A DNA stretch of 64,000 bases from Labyrinthula sp. Ha (GCA_015227615.1 JAALGZ010000019.1:248001-312000), one strand, 5' to 3'. Positions 1 through 13,200 are shown, counted from the stretch's first letter. Translations and numbers: made by a program. The notes: generated from the sequence alone by a model not told the origin.

Positions 1-3000
1 AGGGTATTGTGATTTATTTCTTTTGGAGAGTTAAGTTAAATAAATATAGATGGCTAAGTGAGTTTGAGAGCTACCAACATTAAATACTTTATGATAAGAA
101 TAATTTATTTGGCCCAATCAAAAATTTATCCAGGCCTTACAATAATTTCAATATTAATTTAAATCTCAAAGAACCTATTTTGAGATCTTATCTTATGATA
201 TTTTTTGATAGTATTGGAATTGAAATGATATATATTATTTTGGCCATATAAAGGAAAGGGGTTGCGAAGAAAAAATCATTTATCCTTTAGGTGTGTTTTT
301 GTTAATGTTTTCAGATAAGATACAATGATACGGCCAATTGTTCCTTATCTTGACACAGCCGATGAATCAATTTCATTTACAATACAAATATTATACCAAG
401 TAGCATAAAATTTATTGTTGCTGCATTGAGCGGTTTTCAACCTATCAGTAAAGATTAAAAAAATCCACCCATGCGGTATGAATAATGATCAGTTGAAATA
501 ACCATAGAATTATAAGTAACATTTAGGAAATATTTAATATATTATTAATTCTTTTTTGATAAATGAAAAAAAAAATGTTTTACTATTATTAATTTTAAAC
601 TTTCGGTATCGGATACAACAATAATAATTTATTTTTAGTAGCACAAGAGAATACTTAATCAACCCATTTATTTGAAATTGAAACCAGTTAAGTCAAGGAA
701 ATCTACCAAAATATTGAATATAACACCAACTATTGACATCCTTCAGTTGAGATTAATATAAGCAGTATAAGATTTAACCTTAATGTAAATAATAATAGAA
801 CGAGAAAGTCCCAGCTCACATTATTCTATGAATAGCGCTAGACTGGGAATCGTTTTCAATATATATATATATATATATCAAAGGATTGTCAATTTTCAAT
901 TCAAAAGAATTGAATTTAGGCAATAATTCTATAACATTAGTAGTATTCACCTAAGTGCAGCTTATAGATCACACGAAGAAAAGTATATAGACTTACGGTG
1001 AAGAGAAAAAACATAGACCCGCGGGGTGATGCTACAATTACATCGCAGCATTATTCACTAGCCTCCTTGACTTAAATTATTGTTAGGTTTTGTGTTCACT
1101 TACAGATATGATTTCTACATAATATACTCAATCTGAAGCTGAGCAACAAAAAATACCTTAGTACTTAAATAAATATATCTTTAAAAATTTTTAGTTCTAA
1201 TTCTTATCAAATTTATGTCCAACTCTAGATGAATTTAACTACCTTAATCTCAAAATAGAAAAAAATGTAGTAAAACTTCTTTTTCATCTAAGATATTAAC
1301 AAGACAAATGGAAACTGTATTCCAAATTATTTAAAACAGAGTCATTTCTTGAATAGATACAGTTGGTATCCATTTCTCTTTAAAGCTCTAATTTCCATAT
1401 TATTTCAATATATATGTACAGTTTTGGCTTGTACTCTAACATATATATTTTTTCTATGAGACTTTTATGGGATGCCAGTCATTGGGTATAAATTTTATTT
1501 ATTTATTCTATAAACTATTGTATTAGATGTAATCAAATATTATATGAGGGTTTTACTGAATAGAAAATTTAATTTCAGACAGAATATATGACAATAACAA
1601 CTTTAAAAAAACTACAAAATTTGAGCAATGTATTAATTTGCGAAGAAAAACTTGTTTTCATTTTAGCTTGAATAGATTTATGGTAAAGAGAGCGATTTAT
1701 TTTTTGACACAGCACGAAAGAACATAGATAGAGAAGTGAATTCAAAAAGAACTTCATCTTCTAGCTACATATGAATCAATGTTAAAGACACGAGTAAAGA
1801 CTTGGCTAAAGAATTAGTAGGACATACTAAAATTCATTACATAAATCAAATTTTTAGCTTACATAATCTTATCTTATCTGATTGAGTGTACTGATAGCGC
1901 CGATCATCTGATGTAATGTATTTATTCGATATCATACATCAGTAGTCACAAAAGGTAGTGGCATGTTTCATACTCTCTATTCAAGAGATGAAATTAAGAA
2001 TTATGTTAAATTAGACAGATTTTATTTTATAACGATCTAGACAATATTAGTATGGCCATATATGGCAATCGTGAATGCAAAATATCCCTTGAATAATACA
2101 ATCCGTTCTTGGTAGATTCTTATACTGAATTATGAAAATCATTTAAATATTGCATAAAAAGTTGAAAGGTTCAAAACGTTGCTAGAAACGGCGAGAATAT
2201 CTTTGAACTCAAGTGGAATTTAAGTACATGCTCCAAAGAATAGAATTAGACCACATTAAAAACATCTTATGCCGACAATGTCTGTACGTGAGCTGAAATT
2301 ATTTTTTGTTTGGAAAATTTGAACTTAGGAACACCTTGCAATTCCTGTATACTTAGTTTCTTAATTAAAAAGTAAAAATCCAAGGGATATCCCATCGATG
2401 ACGTACTGATATAGTTCGCCAGCTTAGACAATTAGAAAAATATTTTTATAGTATTTTTATTGTTTCGAATTGAATTGGACATTTTTTTATTTCTTTGCAA
2501 CTACTATATAATAGTTTCTTTCCCCCTCTGTGTTATGCATTGTCAAGCGTCACTGGGATATATCCTATAAATGAATCACATTCCTTATATAATCATATTA
2601 TAAAGACTTTTAACTTAGCAAATATATATTCAACAGCTAATGAATATTCCGGTAAGTATTATTCAATTTAATCAAATCTTAAGGGCATCGAAGAGACCTC
2701 AAAATAAGTGAGCCGACTGTGTTCGCAAAATATGATGATTTGTAGATACATAACTACATTCGAGGTTAGTTATATGTTACTTTCTCAGTGGAGAACTATT
2801 TTACATGTAATTGGCATGCTAACTACCCTCTAGGAGTGAGTCCCTGTCCAAAATAGTTTTGGTTAATTACTTAAGAATCAGTGAAAAGAGTACGAAAACC
2901 GGGGAAATAGAGCAGAAGAAAGTACTCAATAGAGAAATTAACACAATCTAAAACATAAAAAAGAAGCAAAAATATTCGCAAGAGACGATTATACCCAAAG

Positions 3001-5220
3001 CATGGTTGGCTACAGTTATAATAAACTGGTGACCATCATATTCGGCTTATTATGCTAAGAAATCCATAGATTCTACTGCATGAGGACTGAGCAATATTTA
3101 TAGTCACAAATATTGAAACAATACCTCCTAACGGAATGAAGTAGGTCTATGAGACATATTGGAATGACTATGAAATCTTAGTTTCATTACTTCAAATATT
3201 AGAAGACAAGCAATACAAGTTTTATTTCATTTTATTTACCCCCAGTATAGACACTCTAGTTCACTTGGGTCTCACTGAAACTATATCAGATGTCAAAAGA
3301 CAAAGATCAAAATAAACAATTTATCCTGCTATATACATCCCATATGCACTCTGCAAAATTTTAACATTCCTCGGCTCCCTGGCCGGTCATAGGTGAATTA
3401 TCCATTTGGATCTTTTGAAGAAGCACAATTTCTCGTATAATATTAGAAAATACGGCAAAAAAGTCTGAAGACCGTAACAAAACATCTCATGTTCCTCAAA
3501 AATAGACCGTGCAATTTTTCAACTTAGATTTTGAGATCTAAATGTTATTTTTTAGATATCTCATTTGATTACATGATTCTTTACCTAGTTTTTATATTTG
3601 AATTTAAATTGCTCACAATTCATGTTAAATCACAACTTAGATATAGTAAATGAACTACTCTAAAAAATTGGGGGAAACTATAAGGATCATACTAGCCGTA
3701 TCTCGTAATTAGATTATTCAGATCATTTTAGTTCTTAACGAATGGTTGTAGCAAGAAAATGATACAGCTTTCTTTATTCTGCTTTTGCGTTTATTTTAGC
3801 AACTAAGATAATTTCTTCGGTTGCTAGGCAGTTTGATCATTTTGTTCTCTTAGTGTCGCTAAGGTTAACTGTGTGAAGAAAAAAAGACTACCGATAAAAA
3901 TTTGAAAATCGAAAAATTTTCCCATGATCATATCGGCTAGAGTGGTGGAAAATTGTCTTAGAACTAAATAACTGCATAAAGCGGAAATACTATGGCTAGT
4001 AGTATCTTTGTGCCGAAAAAATTAACCAAAATAACAAAGGTCTTTTTGGATTTTCGAAAGTCATGATTAATTTGCAGGTGCAAACCTTAAGTTCAGAACA
4101 TAGTATATACGCATAGAAAAATGAATAACTATGTAAATTAGCGGGTTCCTTGAAACCAATCCTGAGGCTAAATATCTAAGCAGTACACCCACTTAAATAC
4201 TATTAGATAAGGCCTTGCAATACAAAAGAGTGTAACTTTATAAACGAAGACATTCTCATTCAATGTTAAATATTAATAATAAAGATTAGAACATGTTTCA
4301 TTTTTCAACATCAGTTATCAAACTAACTTAAACCTACCCTTTTTATATACCTAACATCGAGTGCTTTCAACAAAACACAGATATTTCATTCAATAATAAA
4401 ACCACTCTAATCGAAATGGAGAACGGACTAGAGAAAAACCAATATAGACGTAATTTTAATCGTGCCTTTAAAAGTTCGAATGAAGAAGTCAGCAAATTCT
4501 TCCTTTAAGCTTCTTTTTCTTTTTCATCCCAATGTAAAGATACACTACTACAAATTAAAACCTTCTTAAAAAAGTGTCAAACATTTTCTGTGATCTCTTT
4601 TACAGTTTATCTGTTTAACTTTTTTGTGCTTACTAAGAAAGAAAAACTTATTCGACTTGTCCTTTTTTCATCCTTATTCCTTAATTAAATTTCTTATACC
4701 CCATATCCTCGGATCTCTATTTTTCCCTCCACTATATCTTATTTCTACCCTTTCACTTACGTCATCCCCGTGTGAGTCACCGATAATATCCTTCCTCTCC
4801 CGTTGCTACACTGAAAAGGACAATTTCTTCGGCTTAGAATTCTTTTCCTTAGGAAAGCTGTTAGTAACTCTACCAGGTTTCTTGATAATAATCACTAGAT
4901 AACCATTTGCAATTTTTGGACAATGAAAGCTTTAATAATTACGCAATTTCAGAATCTGAAATATTTTGTAGTTTTTCACTAAAAGGAGTCAGTCTGGAAA
5001 TTGTTTTTGAGCAATTTCATCATCACTAAATTAGACAAAATACAAATTTAGTTGAAAAACAAACACCTAATAAGAAACGAGAATTTGGTAGTCAGACACT
5101 AAGCAGTCGAGTGTACGACTCTCTCCATACTGACTGTTTACACTTTACATAGTTATAATGCAATATTACATTACCGCACAATTGGTGTAACTTTACATAA
5201 TACATTTTTACTAATACATA
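1..5220. other. Outer part of arm A, no convincing gene
   Basis: AT-rich sequence with only short chance ORFs. The longest (4,624-4,902 plus; 1,575-1,757 minus) recur in arm B simply because the DNA is duplicated. The first begins at a TTG codon and neither resembles a known protein. A reading frame of 71 codons in arm B (27,424-27,639 minus) is interrupted in arm A, which argues against selection on it. A short (TA)n run lies near 860-880. I see no RNA gene or intact mobile element. Confidence 0.5.
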
Positions 5221-5250
5221 AGCACCGGAAACAACAGATCGTAAAACCTC

Positions 5251-5310
5251 AATATCTCAACAACTAATGGGAGTTAGAAGACGTTACTTATATCATTTTA
5301 AAGCTCTCTT
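5251..5310 (+). promoter_or_regulatory. Conserved 5' element of the arm gene family (arm A copy)
   Basis: A stretch containing ATATCTCAACAACT, GAGTTAG and TTTAAAGCTCT recurs at 26,622-26,681 (arm B, same DNA by duplication). It also recurs, with about three quarters identity, at 41,229-41,287 outside the repeat. In all cases it lies about 170-230 bp upstream of the first Met codon of a family member. In arm A the gene that originally followed it has been removed, so the element now precedes the degenerate paralog. A role as promoter or 5'-UTR element is an inference from position and conservation. Confidence 0.45.
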
Positions 5311-5420
5311 AAAGTTCTTTCAGTTTATTTAACTTAATATACGTATCCTTATACACATATAGACGATACGGACAATTACTTGTCTAACTATTGGAGCTTT
5401 GGAAGCAAAATCAAATTCAA

Positions 5421-6673
5421 AGATGAATATCGTAAGAGAAACGAAAAAACTTTGACGTCTCGTGGATTTAATTTGAATTTTCTTACAGAGTTCTTCTTAA
5501 CAAAAAATATTTTATTGACGACATAGATAATGAAAAAAAATTAATGGAACATAAGATTTAAATTTTATGAAAACAATATGACAAGAATTATGATTTTCTG
5601 CTGAGAACTCAGCTCTGTAGTTTTGGAGTTGAAAAAAAAGTTAATAAACATTGATTACTCAAGTATAGATTGTTTTTATCTTTACTTAAATAAATTATAT
5701 GTGAACAGGTTTTCTTTACAGAAATTGATTAAAGAATTGAGTGGATTAAACTCAAAGGGGCTAACAATTCGTTTCTTATTCGATGATTTTATTGTCAAAG
5801 ATAGCAAAATATCAAATTTGCTTGATTCTATGCTAGGTATTTCTATTAGTATAAGTATAAAGATTTCTTGTCATGAACATTACTTAAATGTTGTTTTCAA
5901 TAAAATACACAAGTACAAAAGACTTACTTCCTTTAATACATTTGATTTCGGCTTTGAACAAACTCTAGTTTTCTGATTTGAACTCTATTTTCTCAAGTAC
6001 GAATCTAAAGTAGAAGAAATTAATTTTAGAATAATAATGTATTTTTTCCTTTTTACAAGGTACTGAAATATAAAGTAATTCCAAAATATTTGAAGAAATG
6101 TAGAAATGACATCACAGAAATTTAGGACCACTTATTAACAGTGCAGTTTTTAGACTGCCTGAGATTAATTTGTTTGTATGAAATAAATTTAACACTCAAC
6201 TTTAGAAAAAGTATTGATATAAATGAGCCTTTGTGTTACCTTTTGTTGCATTACTTAAAGGAAGCATGCACTCCAAGAGAAATTTTACTCTCTTCTCCTA
6301 CATTAAGAAATACAATATTAAGATATTATAGTTGCGGATTAGTTACATCTCTGAATGTTTTAACAAATAGATGCTATATTCGTTTTCTTTTCATGAAAAG
6401 AATTATATAATAAAATCAAATATTTCCAGTACTACAGAAAATTTTATTCATAATTGGAAACTTGAGTTGAAAGAAGTGGTTAGCAGTAGAGATTTATATT
6501 ATCTGTCATTTTGCTCCAAGTATTTTGTCTCCACATATAAAAATGTTAAAGTTCTTGAAGCTTTTATGTTTAGTATAGTCTTATATTGGTTTTCGGAGGG
6601 CTTTAGTTTTCAGGTTTCATTTACAACACGTTTTCGTATTTGCGAAGACATTTTGCAGTTTCTTGATTATTGA
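5421..6673 (+). pseudogene. Degenerate member of the arm gene family (arm A)
   Basis: Three consecutive reading frames align along the intact paralog at 7,092-8,072. An N-terminal part near 5,421-5,520 contains SRGFNLNFL, comparable to DRRFLFYL in the intact copy. It is followed by 5,605-5,976 (with IDCFYLYLNKLYVNRFSL), 6,141-6,410 and 6,371-6,673 (with NWKLELKEVVS, compare NWRLELKQVVS). Several frameshifts and stops separate these blocks, so this is a host-family pseudogene. Its C-terminal block extends about 60 codons past the place where the intact paralog ends. The same broken form is present in arm B, so the damage predates the arm duplication or was spread by conversion. No function is recognised. 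Confidence 0.75.
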
Positions 6674-7091
6674 ATAGTATCAGAGGGGTTGCAGAACCTT
6701 TTATTAATTCGGGTTTTGAGATATATGAGTTAGTTGATTTTTTTTTTATTAAGAATATTATTTTATCTCATATTTTTATATTGTGTTTTTAGTGCACTCA
6801 AATCAGCAAATGTTAAAGTTATCAGGAATTGATAGAAATACAACAAATACAAAATATACTTCTTTCATTCATATATAGTTAATATATTTTTTTAATATAT
6901 ATATTATTATTATTATTCTGTATAAACTATTATTTATCAATATTTTCTAAACAAAAGATTTTATTCTTATTCTTCCTTAATTTTCTATCAATATAAATAG
7001 AACTGTTTTCCAAAATAGTCTGTCAGACTTAGAGATGATATCATTGGCTAAATTTGAAATTTCAACCAATAGTTTGCCGACAAAATTTGAA

Positions 7092-8072
7092 ATGAACATT
7101 TATTTTGACAGAAGATTTCTGTTTTATCTTAAGAGCACATACAATGAATTATACATCTCGGATAAAAAATGTGGAGATATTAATAAAGGTAAATTTGAAT
7201 TATCAAAATTGGATGATTCAAGCGAATTTTTCGTTCAGTTAGATATATACAAGTTAAGGATGAACAGATATTCCTTAGCAAAATTAAAGAAACAACTGCA
7301 AAAACTTGACGTGAAACATATTAAAATTTCTTTTATGTTTACTGAAAATCTTTTTAATGCTAAGAATATGAGCAATTGCTTAGAGTCTATTATAGGAGCT
7401 TGTGGGAAAATAAAACTTGAGTTAAGTTGTCGAAAATCGTATGCAAATGGTATATTGAAACAACTTCAAAGATATGAGAATATTACTCAACTTAACTTGG
7501 AAGAGTTCTATTATGATGATAATTATCTTATATCTTTAGGAACATATTTTTTTAAAACAGGTTCTAAAATTGAAACCCTTTCTATAGGAAGTAGTAATGC
7601 TTTTCTTCCTCTTTGTAAGACCTTAGTAGAAAAACCTAGAGCGATATATTTAAAAGAAGTGGTAATAACTTTTACAATAAGGGAATCATCTTTCTCTCAA
7701 GTAGCTACATTGAATGCAATGAGATTAACTTATTTGGTTAATGTAGATATTATACTTAGTTTTAGATATGTAGTAGATATTTCTAGGCCTTTTTCATATC
7801 TCTTTTTATCAAGTCTATTTAATGGAACTGCTTCCAGAATAAAAACACAGTTTTTCTGTTTAGAGAATTGTGTTCTGCGTTATACTTCGGTTGGTATTAT
7901 ACTTTCTTTCAAGAAGTTGAAGAAAGGAAGTTCTATTGCCTTAGTACTTAACCACTCATTAAAGAGAAAGAATGTGTTCACCAATATTCAAAATACGGTT
8001 CACAATTGGAGACTAGAGTTAAAACAGGTGGTTTCTCACGAATACGGAAACTATTTGTTCATTCGTAAGTAA
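7092..8072 (+). CDS. Intact member of an unnamed multigene family, LRR-like strands (arm A)
   Basis: A 326-residue protein of unknown function. It has no signal peptide and no clear membrane segment. It shows repeated short hydrophobic strand motifs spaced about 25-30 residues apart (HIKISFMF, KIKLELSC, NITQLNLEEF, KIETLSIG, YLKEVVITF, NVDIILSF). This resembles an irregular leucine-rich-repeat solenoid, but no standard LRR or F-box consensus is clear. An upstream ATG at 7,035 would add 19 residues. I prefer the ATG at 7,092 because it aligns with the start of the paralog at 26,454 (MKRVFLDRRFQF versus MNIYFDRRFLF) and because arm B has a TGA between the two ATGs. It lies tail to tail with the metalloprotease, 229 bp away. 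Rapidly changing paralogs suggest a surface, effector or recognition family, but that is a guess. Confidence 0.75.
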   Translation: MNIYFDRRFLFYLKSTYNELYISDKKCGDINKGKFELSKLDDSSEFFVQLDIYKLRMNRYSLAKLKKQLQKLDVKHIKISFMFTENLFNAKNMSNCLESIIGACGKIKLELSCRKSYANGILKQLQRYENITQLNLEEFYYDDNYLISLGTYFFKTGSKIETLSIGSSNAFLPLCKTLVEKPRAIYLKEVVITFTIRESSFSQVATLNAMRLTYLVNVDIILSFRYVVDISRPFSYLFLSSLFNGTASRIKTQFFCLENCVLRYTSVGIILSFKKLKKGSSIALVLNHSLKRKNVFTNIQNTVHNWRLELKQVVSHEYGNYLFIRK

Positions 8073-8301
8073 GCAAAAAAAGTTTTAATTTATTGTTTTG
8101 TCTTAAAGTTAGTTGAAAACGTTCTTGGGTTGAACAGGAGTTTTCTTCTTTTTATTCTTCTCTCTGGAATATTCCTTCTTTTGCTCTTCCAAAATATTAA
8201 TGATAATAAATACAGTGTAAGACAATAACTGGAACTTTTTATTCAAAACAAGCTGGACTGCTTAAATTAGGGGATAAACTTATATATTCATCAAGGCCTA
8301 T

Positions 8302-9274
8302 TTAAATAATATCTTCTTGTACAGATTTCTTATTTTTCTTGTATGCAAATGCAGCTACAAAAATAACTATTGCAATAAGAGCAACTCCAAGTAGACCAAA
8401 TTCTGCACCACTATTATTTTTTTTAGTATAAACTTTAGCCTTATCTCCATTAGCCAACCAGTCACTTGTCTCTCTGTACCCAAAATCAAGCACATCCATT
8501 CCAAACTCTACCCTTTCTTTACTCAATCCCTGTTTTGGAAGTGTATATGGTTCAATTGCGCTCAAGTCTACCTCATATCCCATATCAATGAAAGATTTTA
8601 TTGTTATTGAAGAGGCAGGATTAAATACACCTTGGCTTAACGCACCAGTCATTAACTCATTTTCATAAGTATTGTCATCCCAATGAACACCAGCTGTTCT
8701 ACAAAATAAATTAAGAAATATTTTAAAACCCTGGACCACCATCCGCTTCTATTTCAACCTTTCCACTTCCTCCAAGATCAGCAAGTCCTTGATTTCCATA
8801 TTTTCCTATATAAACCCCTGGTTCACAGGAGAAAAAAGAGCATGATTGGTCCACCAGGTTGAAATTATTCCAGGCAGAACCAAATCCATAGGAATGAGCC
8901 ATTTCATGACGAATTACTTCTCCAAAGTTACCTAGATCAAGCAAATACTGAAGATCAGCTGTATCAAACTGTATGATTGCAAGGCGTGGTAGGTTCTTGT
9001 CAAATGTACAAGCTCCAGCTCTAGCAAGTGTGCCATTAATCCCATCAATTCTTGTAAGTTCAGCAAGTAGAACCACTCCTTCTACAACAAATGGACGTGG
9101 GAAAGTATACTTGATTAAGCAATCAGCAGGTGCAGTTGAACCTCCAAGATCTACAGACCCAAGTCCAGAACTTAATATTGCTTTGTTCCAATATTCCTGC
9201 GCATTGTTGAAGAAAGAAAGGTAAGGTTCATTCATTCCACTAGGAAAAACTAAAGTCATGTAACCATCCAACAT
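8302..9274 (-). CDS. Leishmanolysin-like metalloprotease with C-terminal membrane anchor (arm A side)
   Basis: Two exons, 9,274-8,730 and 8,698-8,302, are joined across a 31-nt GT-AG intron to give 313 residues. The zinc site is HEMAH at residues 123-127, followed by GFG. The third ligand is probably His187 in GVHWDD, and the Met-turn is ELMTG (Met198), as in leishmanolysin-like metzincins. The intron falls just before the third ligand. A single hydrophobic segment (about 282-301) followed by Lys/Asn-rich residues and a short acidic tail anchors the C-terminus. No signal peptide is visible: the first residues already match the start of the domain, and the leader is A-rich with no obvious splice acceptor. 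It is about 70-75% identical to the copy at 21,104-22,078 and has the same length and intron position. The role is peptide hydrolysis at a membrane. The substrate is unknown. Confidence 0.85.
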
Positions 9275-10188
9275 TTTTTCTTCTGTACTTTATGTTTCTT
9301 TTAGTTGATCAATATGTAGGTATTTGGTTTGGATATCACTAAGATAGTTATTTATCAATGCGATCTAGGGTTGTTATGAAAGTTTTTACTACTTAAGGTA
9401 AGAATAAGAGTTATTTCTTCTTTATTTTCATGTTCTGTCTCTTCGAGATGTCAAACTAGGTTAATAATACGAGACCCCCGGTAGTCGTGTTTCTATTCTT
9501 GTACTTTATTGTAATCATGTGCTCCTTGAAATTCTGCGCTTGTACTCGCTGTACACGTATCTAAGTGAAAGATATTCTAAGTACCTGAATTAGTAATCAA
9601 ATGTCCAATAGTATATCATTTCTATCGTATTTCAAGTTGGTATTGGTCTTGAAAATGTATTAGTAATGAACTATCGGTAATGCAATATTAACTATGTGAT
9701 TTAAGAGTAAGTTGAGCAACAATCCAATAGATATCGTAAGGGAGATGTTTATCTCAGTTCAGGGTTTCAGTACATTGAGAACAGTGTACCAGTTTATTTA
9801 CTGGGTAACAGGTGGAAAGTAGGGAAATTTCACAGTAATAGACCTTTGCCTAGTGTCTTCTTAATACTATAGAGATATTTTGTTTACTTATAATAGAATA
9901 GAGTACATCTGATTCATATGTATAAGTCTTGTAGTACTTGTATTGCTATTAAGCGGGAGTAATAGCCCTTAGATATGCTTAATAAAAATAATCTGTACAA
10001 TTGTTTTCCAGGAGGTATAATTCACCTTCGAGAGACTGAACGAGACGGTTCTGTAGAAAATATGACTTTGTGCTACATAACACCCGAAAATGTATATTTC
10101 TATATATTTCATTTGTTGTTCTATCAAAAAAGCCGATAGAAACCTTAGATATATCAAATAACAGGAAACTATATATGAACTACAACCA

Positions 10189-10229
<41 letters not shown>

Positions 10230-13200
10230 ATATAACTCAACTTCGTTTTCGAGATTAAAACTAGGTTTTCTTATATATGGTAAGAAATCTGTCATTGTCT
10301 CACGAGAATGATATTCTTGTAATATGTTGCTAAAGATATTTTGATTATCTAGTTAGAAATTTCTAAAACCCCACAACTAACTGAAGTACAGGATATGACT
10401 TATCTGGAATCAATTGTCATACACTAGCTTATGTTCTACTTTTAAGATACGATAAAAACTATGATGCAATGAGTTATAGAAAATTCTTAGTTATACGATA
10501 AGTTTAAAATTGGTATATTCTTGCGGATAACGAACGGGAGTAATATTCTTGGTGTAAATCAATGTGGTAAGTGACACAGAGAAAAATGTTTGTTTGTATA
10601 TTTGTTTAGAGTTTTATTGTTCTTTCGATTTCTATTGAGAGTTTTGTCACGAATATCCACCTTCATCGCGTAACTCTTTCATGTGATAAGCTATAAGTAA
10701 CCGGAGTCTGTATTTTTAATTACCCTTGAAATGAAGACTCTTCCACTTTGGGGCCTTACTTCAATATTCTGAAAATTACTTATTGTTAGTATATGTTTTC
10801 CAATGCTGGAGTCATGAACATACCCTAACCATCACGGGAAAGTGGATACATTTGAGGAGACATCACCGACATTTGCTTGAGACCCATCTCAATGGATTAA
10901 GAAAGTTCTTCTTTTTGAATTGATGGTCGATGTCATTGACTTGGAAATTTTATTTTAGTTGTAGTTAACTTTTAATGAATTTCGATTTACTCTTCGCATT
11001 TTTCTTCAAACTTCAGTGGACCATGAAAGCTAAGGCCACTCTTCAGTAACTGTCTACTAGATAAGAACTAGCTTGTTCACTTCTTTAAGACCAACTGTAG
11101 GAGAAAATCTTAAAGTTGCTTAACTAACCAAAATACCAGCGATATATAAGTTTTTAAAGCTAACTAAACTTCTTACACTTTCTAGAACGGAAAATTTCTT
11201 TGGTCAAACTCAGTCCATTGTTCTCATTTTTATATATTATTCTCATTTGTGGTTTTGGTAGCTTTTTTAGATATTTTAAATTCATTTAGAATATTGATTT
11301 ACTTGATACAGTTTTTTGCCACATTTAGCTGATATATATATGCTAACACAAATCCCTGTGTCTTGATCTTAATTGTCCTTCTAGTATATTCCACAATGTA
11401 CCTACTATTTAATGACATTTTCTATGATAATCCCAGGAACTATGACTGCTATATTAATTATTTATGCTCTAAATGTCAAGTGAAAATACTAAGTTTGCGA
11501 GTGATCGCTCATATTCTTTGAAACATGTAGACTCCAACTAATTTTATTTACTTATCAGGAGCTGTAAATGGGTCTTACGAGATTTTTTTTAATGCTGGTG
11601 AAACAAATTAGCCACGTTGAAAACATGAGTCTTTGATAATATAATGCTATAAATCTAATTACTGCTGCAAAGATTAAGATAAGCTTTGAATTATACATTT
11701 TGCCATTGCTATCCATATAAGTAATGACATTGTGGTGTTCTCTTAATAGATAACTAGTTTATTTTAACTATTCGGGATCTGTTACAGAAAGAAAATTAAA
11801 GGATTGATATTTGACCTAAATGTTAAATCCGCAGTGTTGATTGCTTATGGTATATAATCTTGAAGAAACTTATACTCGCTTCACCATATACCTATCGGGC
11901 GCAAAGAATTGGTGTATTAACAATATTTAGCGTGTGAAAAGTGGTATCATTGCACTGTCAGATGCATTACACTTATATAATAATAAGCGTTCACTTATTT
12001 CCTTCTCATAGAAACTAAAGTAGTTGAATTCCAACAAGGTTATTAATAGGAAGTGTGCAATTTCATTTGTTGTACGTTGATACCAAGGTAATCACATGAC
12101 AATAAGATTTTAAAATTTTGCCTCGAAATATATCCATCTCGAAAAAAACACAGAAAAACTAAATTAGTCAAATAAATTACCAACACGCTTTATACTTTAG
12201 GATGAGCTCAAGAAAACCCAATTCAATATCTTAGGCATTTTACATTATATATATCTCTTAAGCTAAAGAGTCTTAGAAGTGGGTATTAGAACACATTTTC
12301 GGTTTACTTAGCGATCTGAGAGGTGAATTTTAGGAGTATCTACCCCATTTTTTCTAAAGATACATATTCTAAGACTCAAAGTTAGCTTCTTTGCCAAACA
12401 AATAATATGCTAAGTGGAGACAGAATTTGCTTTCACTCTTAGGAAAAATTAAGATTCCACCATAGAAGACGTAAAGAAAGTGCCAAGACATAAGTCTATA
12501 TACGAAATATTAATGGATTCAAACTTTTTTAAGATACTTTTAGTTTTCTGCTGAGAAACAAAGAAAAGTATTATTTTCAGATTAAAGTAAACCAAGCTCT
12601 TATACATGAAAATAACGGCGAATATATATATATATATCAGAACCGGAGCTACTTATATGCATAATTTAAGTTTTATTTGAATAATACTAAGAAAAGATAG
12701 TTTGCATAATTCTGCGGTACCTCATCTTGTGTATTTTATTTTCATATTGAACCATCTTTCTGAAAATTTTTTTTCTTTGATACATATTAGACACGGTAAC
12801 ATTGAAAAATGATTGAAAGATGTTCAATCATGTTTCTAGCTAATTTAATCGTATCGTAAATTATGTTGAAACAATTTTAAACCATATCCATACCCTGTGC
12901 TATAGTTTCAATGGAAATTCAATTCAGGTTACCCTAAGAACTCTGGATAAACTTCATTTTATAACATTTTTATTCGAACTAAAAGATAATAATATTCAAA
13001 TTTGTCGTATAAAAAAACCTGTGAAATACTTCCGAAATTCCTATAATAAGACTTGATAATAAGTAAGGTTATGTACTATTAGTTTCTTAAACTGAGCATA
13101 GATGTGGGATTATGTGTATCATATCCCAAAGTCAAAACCAATATGATAATTGTGAAGGCTAATTAATTAAATATGATACATTGAATCACAAGGATTAGGT

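Larger units (their letters stand above)
1..8250 (+). repeat. Arm A of a giant inverted repeat
   Basis: This arm matches the reverse complement of 22,126-31,926. Base 1 pairs with 31,926, and the sum of paired coordinates moves only from 31,927 to about 31,932 across the first 5.4 kb. It then steps to about 30,376 because arm B has 1,556 extra bases at 24,987-26,542. Identity by eye is about 98-99%, with scattered substitutions and a few single-base indels. The arm is cut by the left edge of the window, so its true outer end is unknown. The inner end of near-identity is about 8,250, at the 3' end of the metalloprotease gene. Beyond that point homology continues into the metalloprotease but is clearly lower. 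Confidence 0.95.

Noticed and set aside
1575-1757. 60-codon frame present in both arms (also 30,174-30,356)
   Set aside because: Short and Phe/Leu/Lys-rich, as expected by chance in AT-rich DNA. Duplicated with the arm rather than independently conserved.
4624-4902. 92-codon frame conserved in both arms (also 27,030-27,308)
   Set aside because: It starts at TTG, has low-complexity composition and no relatives. Its conservation follows from the arm duplication alone.
8973-9224. 83-codon plus-strand frame opposite the metalloprotease
   Set aside because: Antisense shadow of the protease exon.
9969-10295. 108-codon minus-strand frame
   Set aside because: It depends on the (TA)n tract, which encodes Ile-Tyr repeats. 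The rest shows no protein character.
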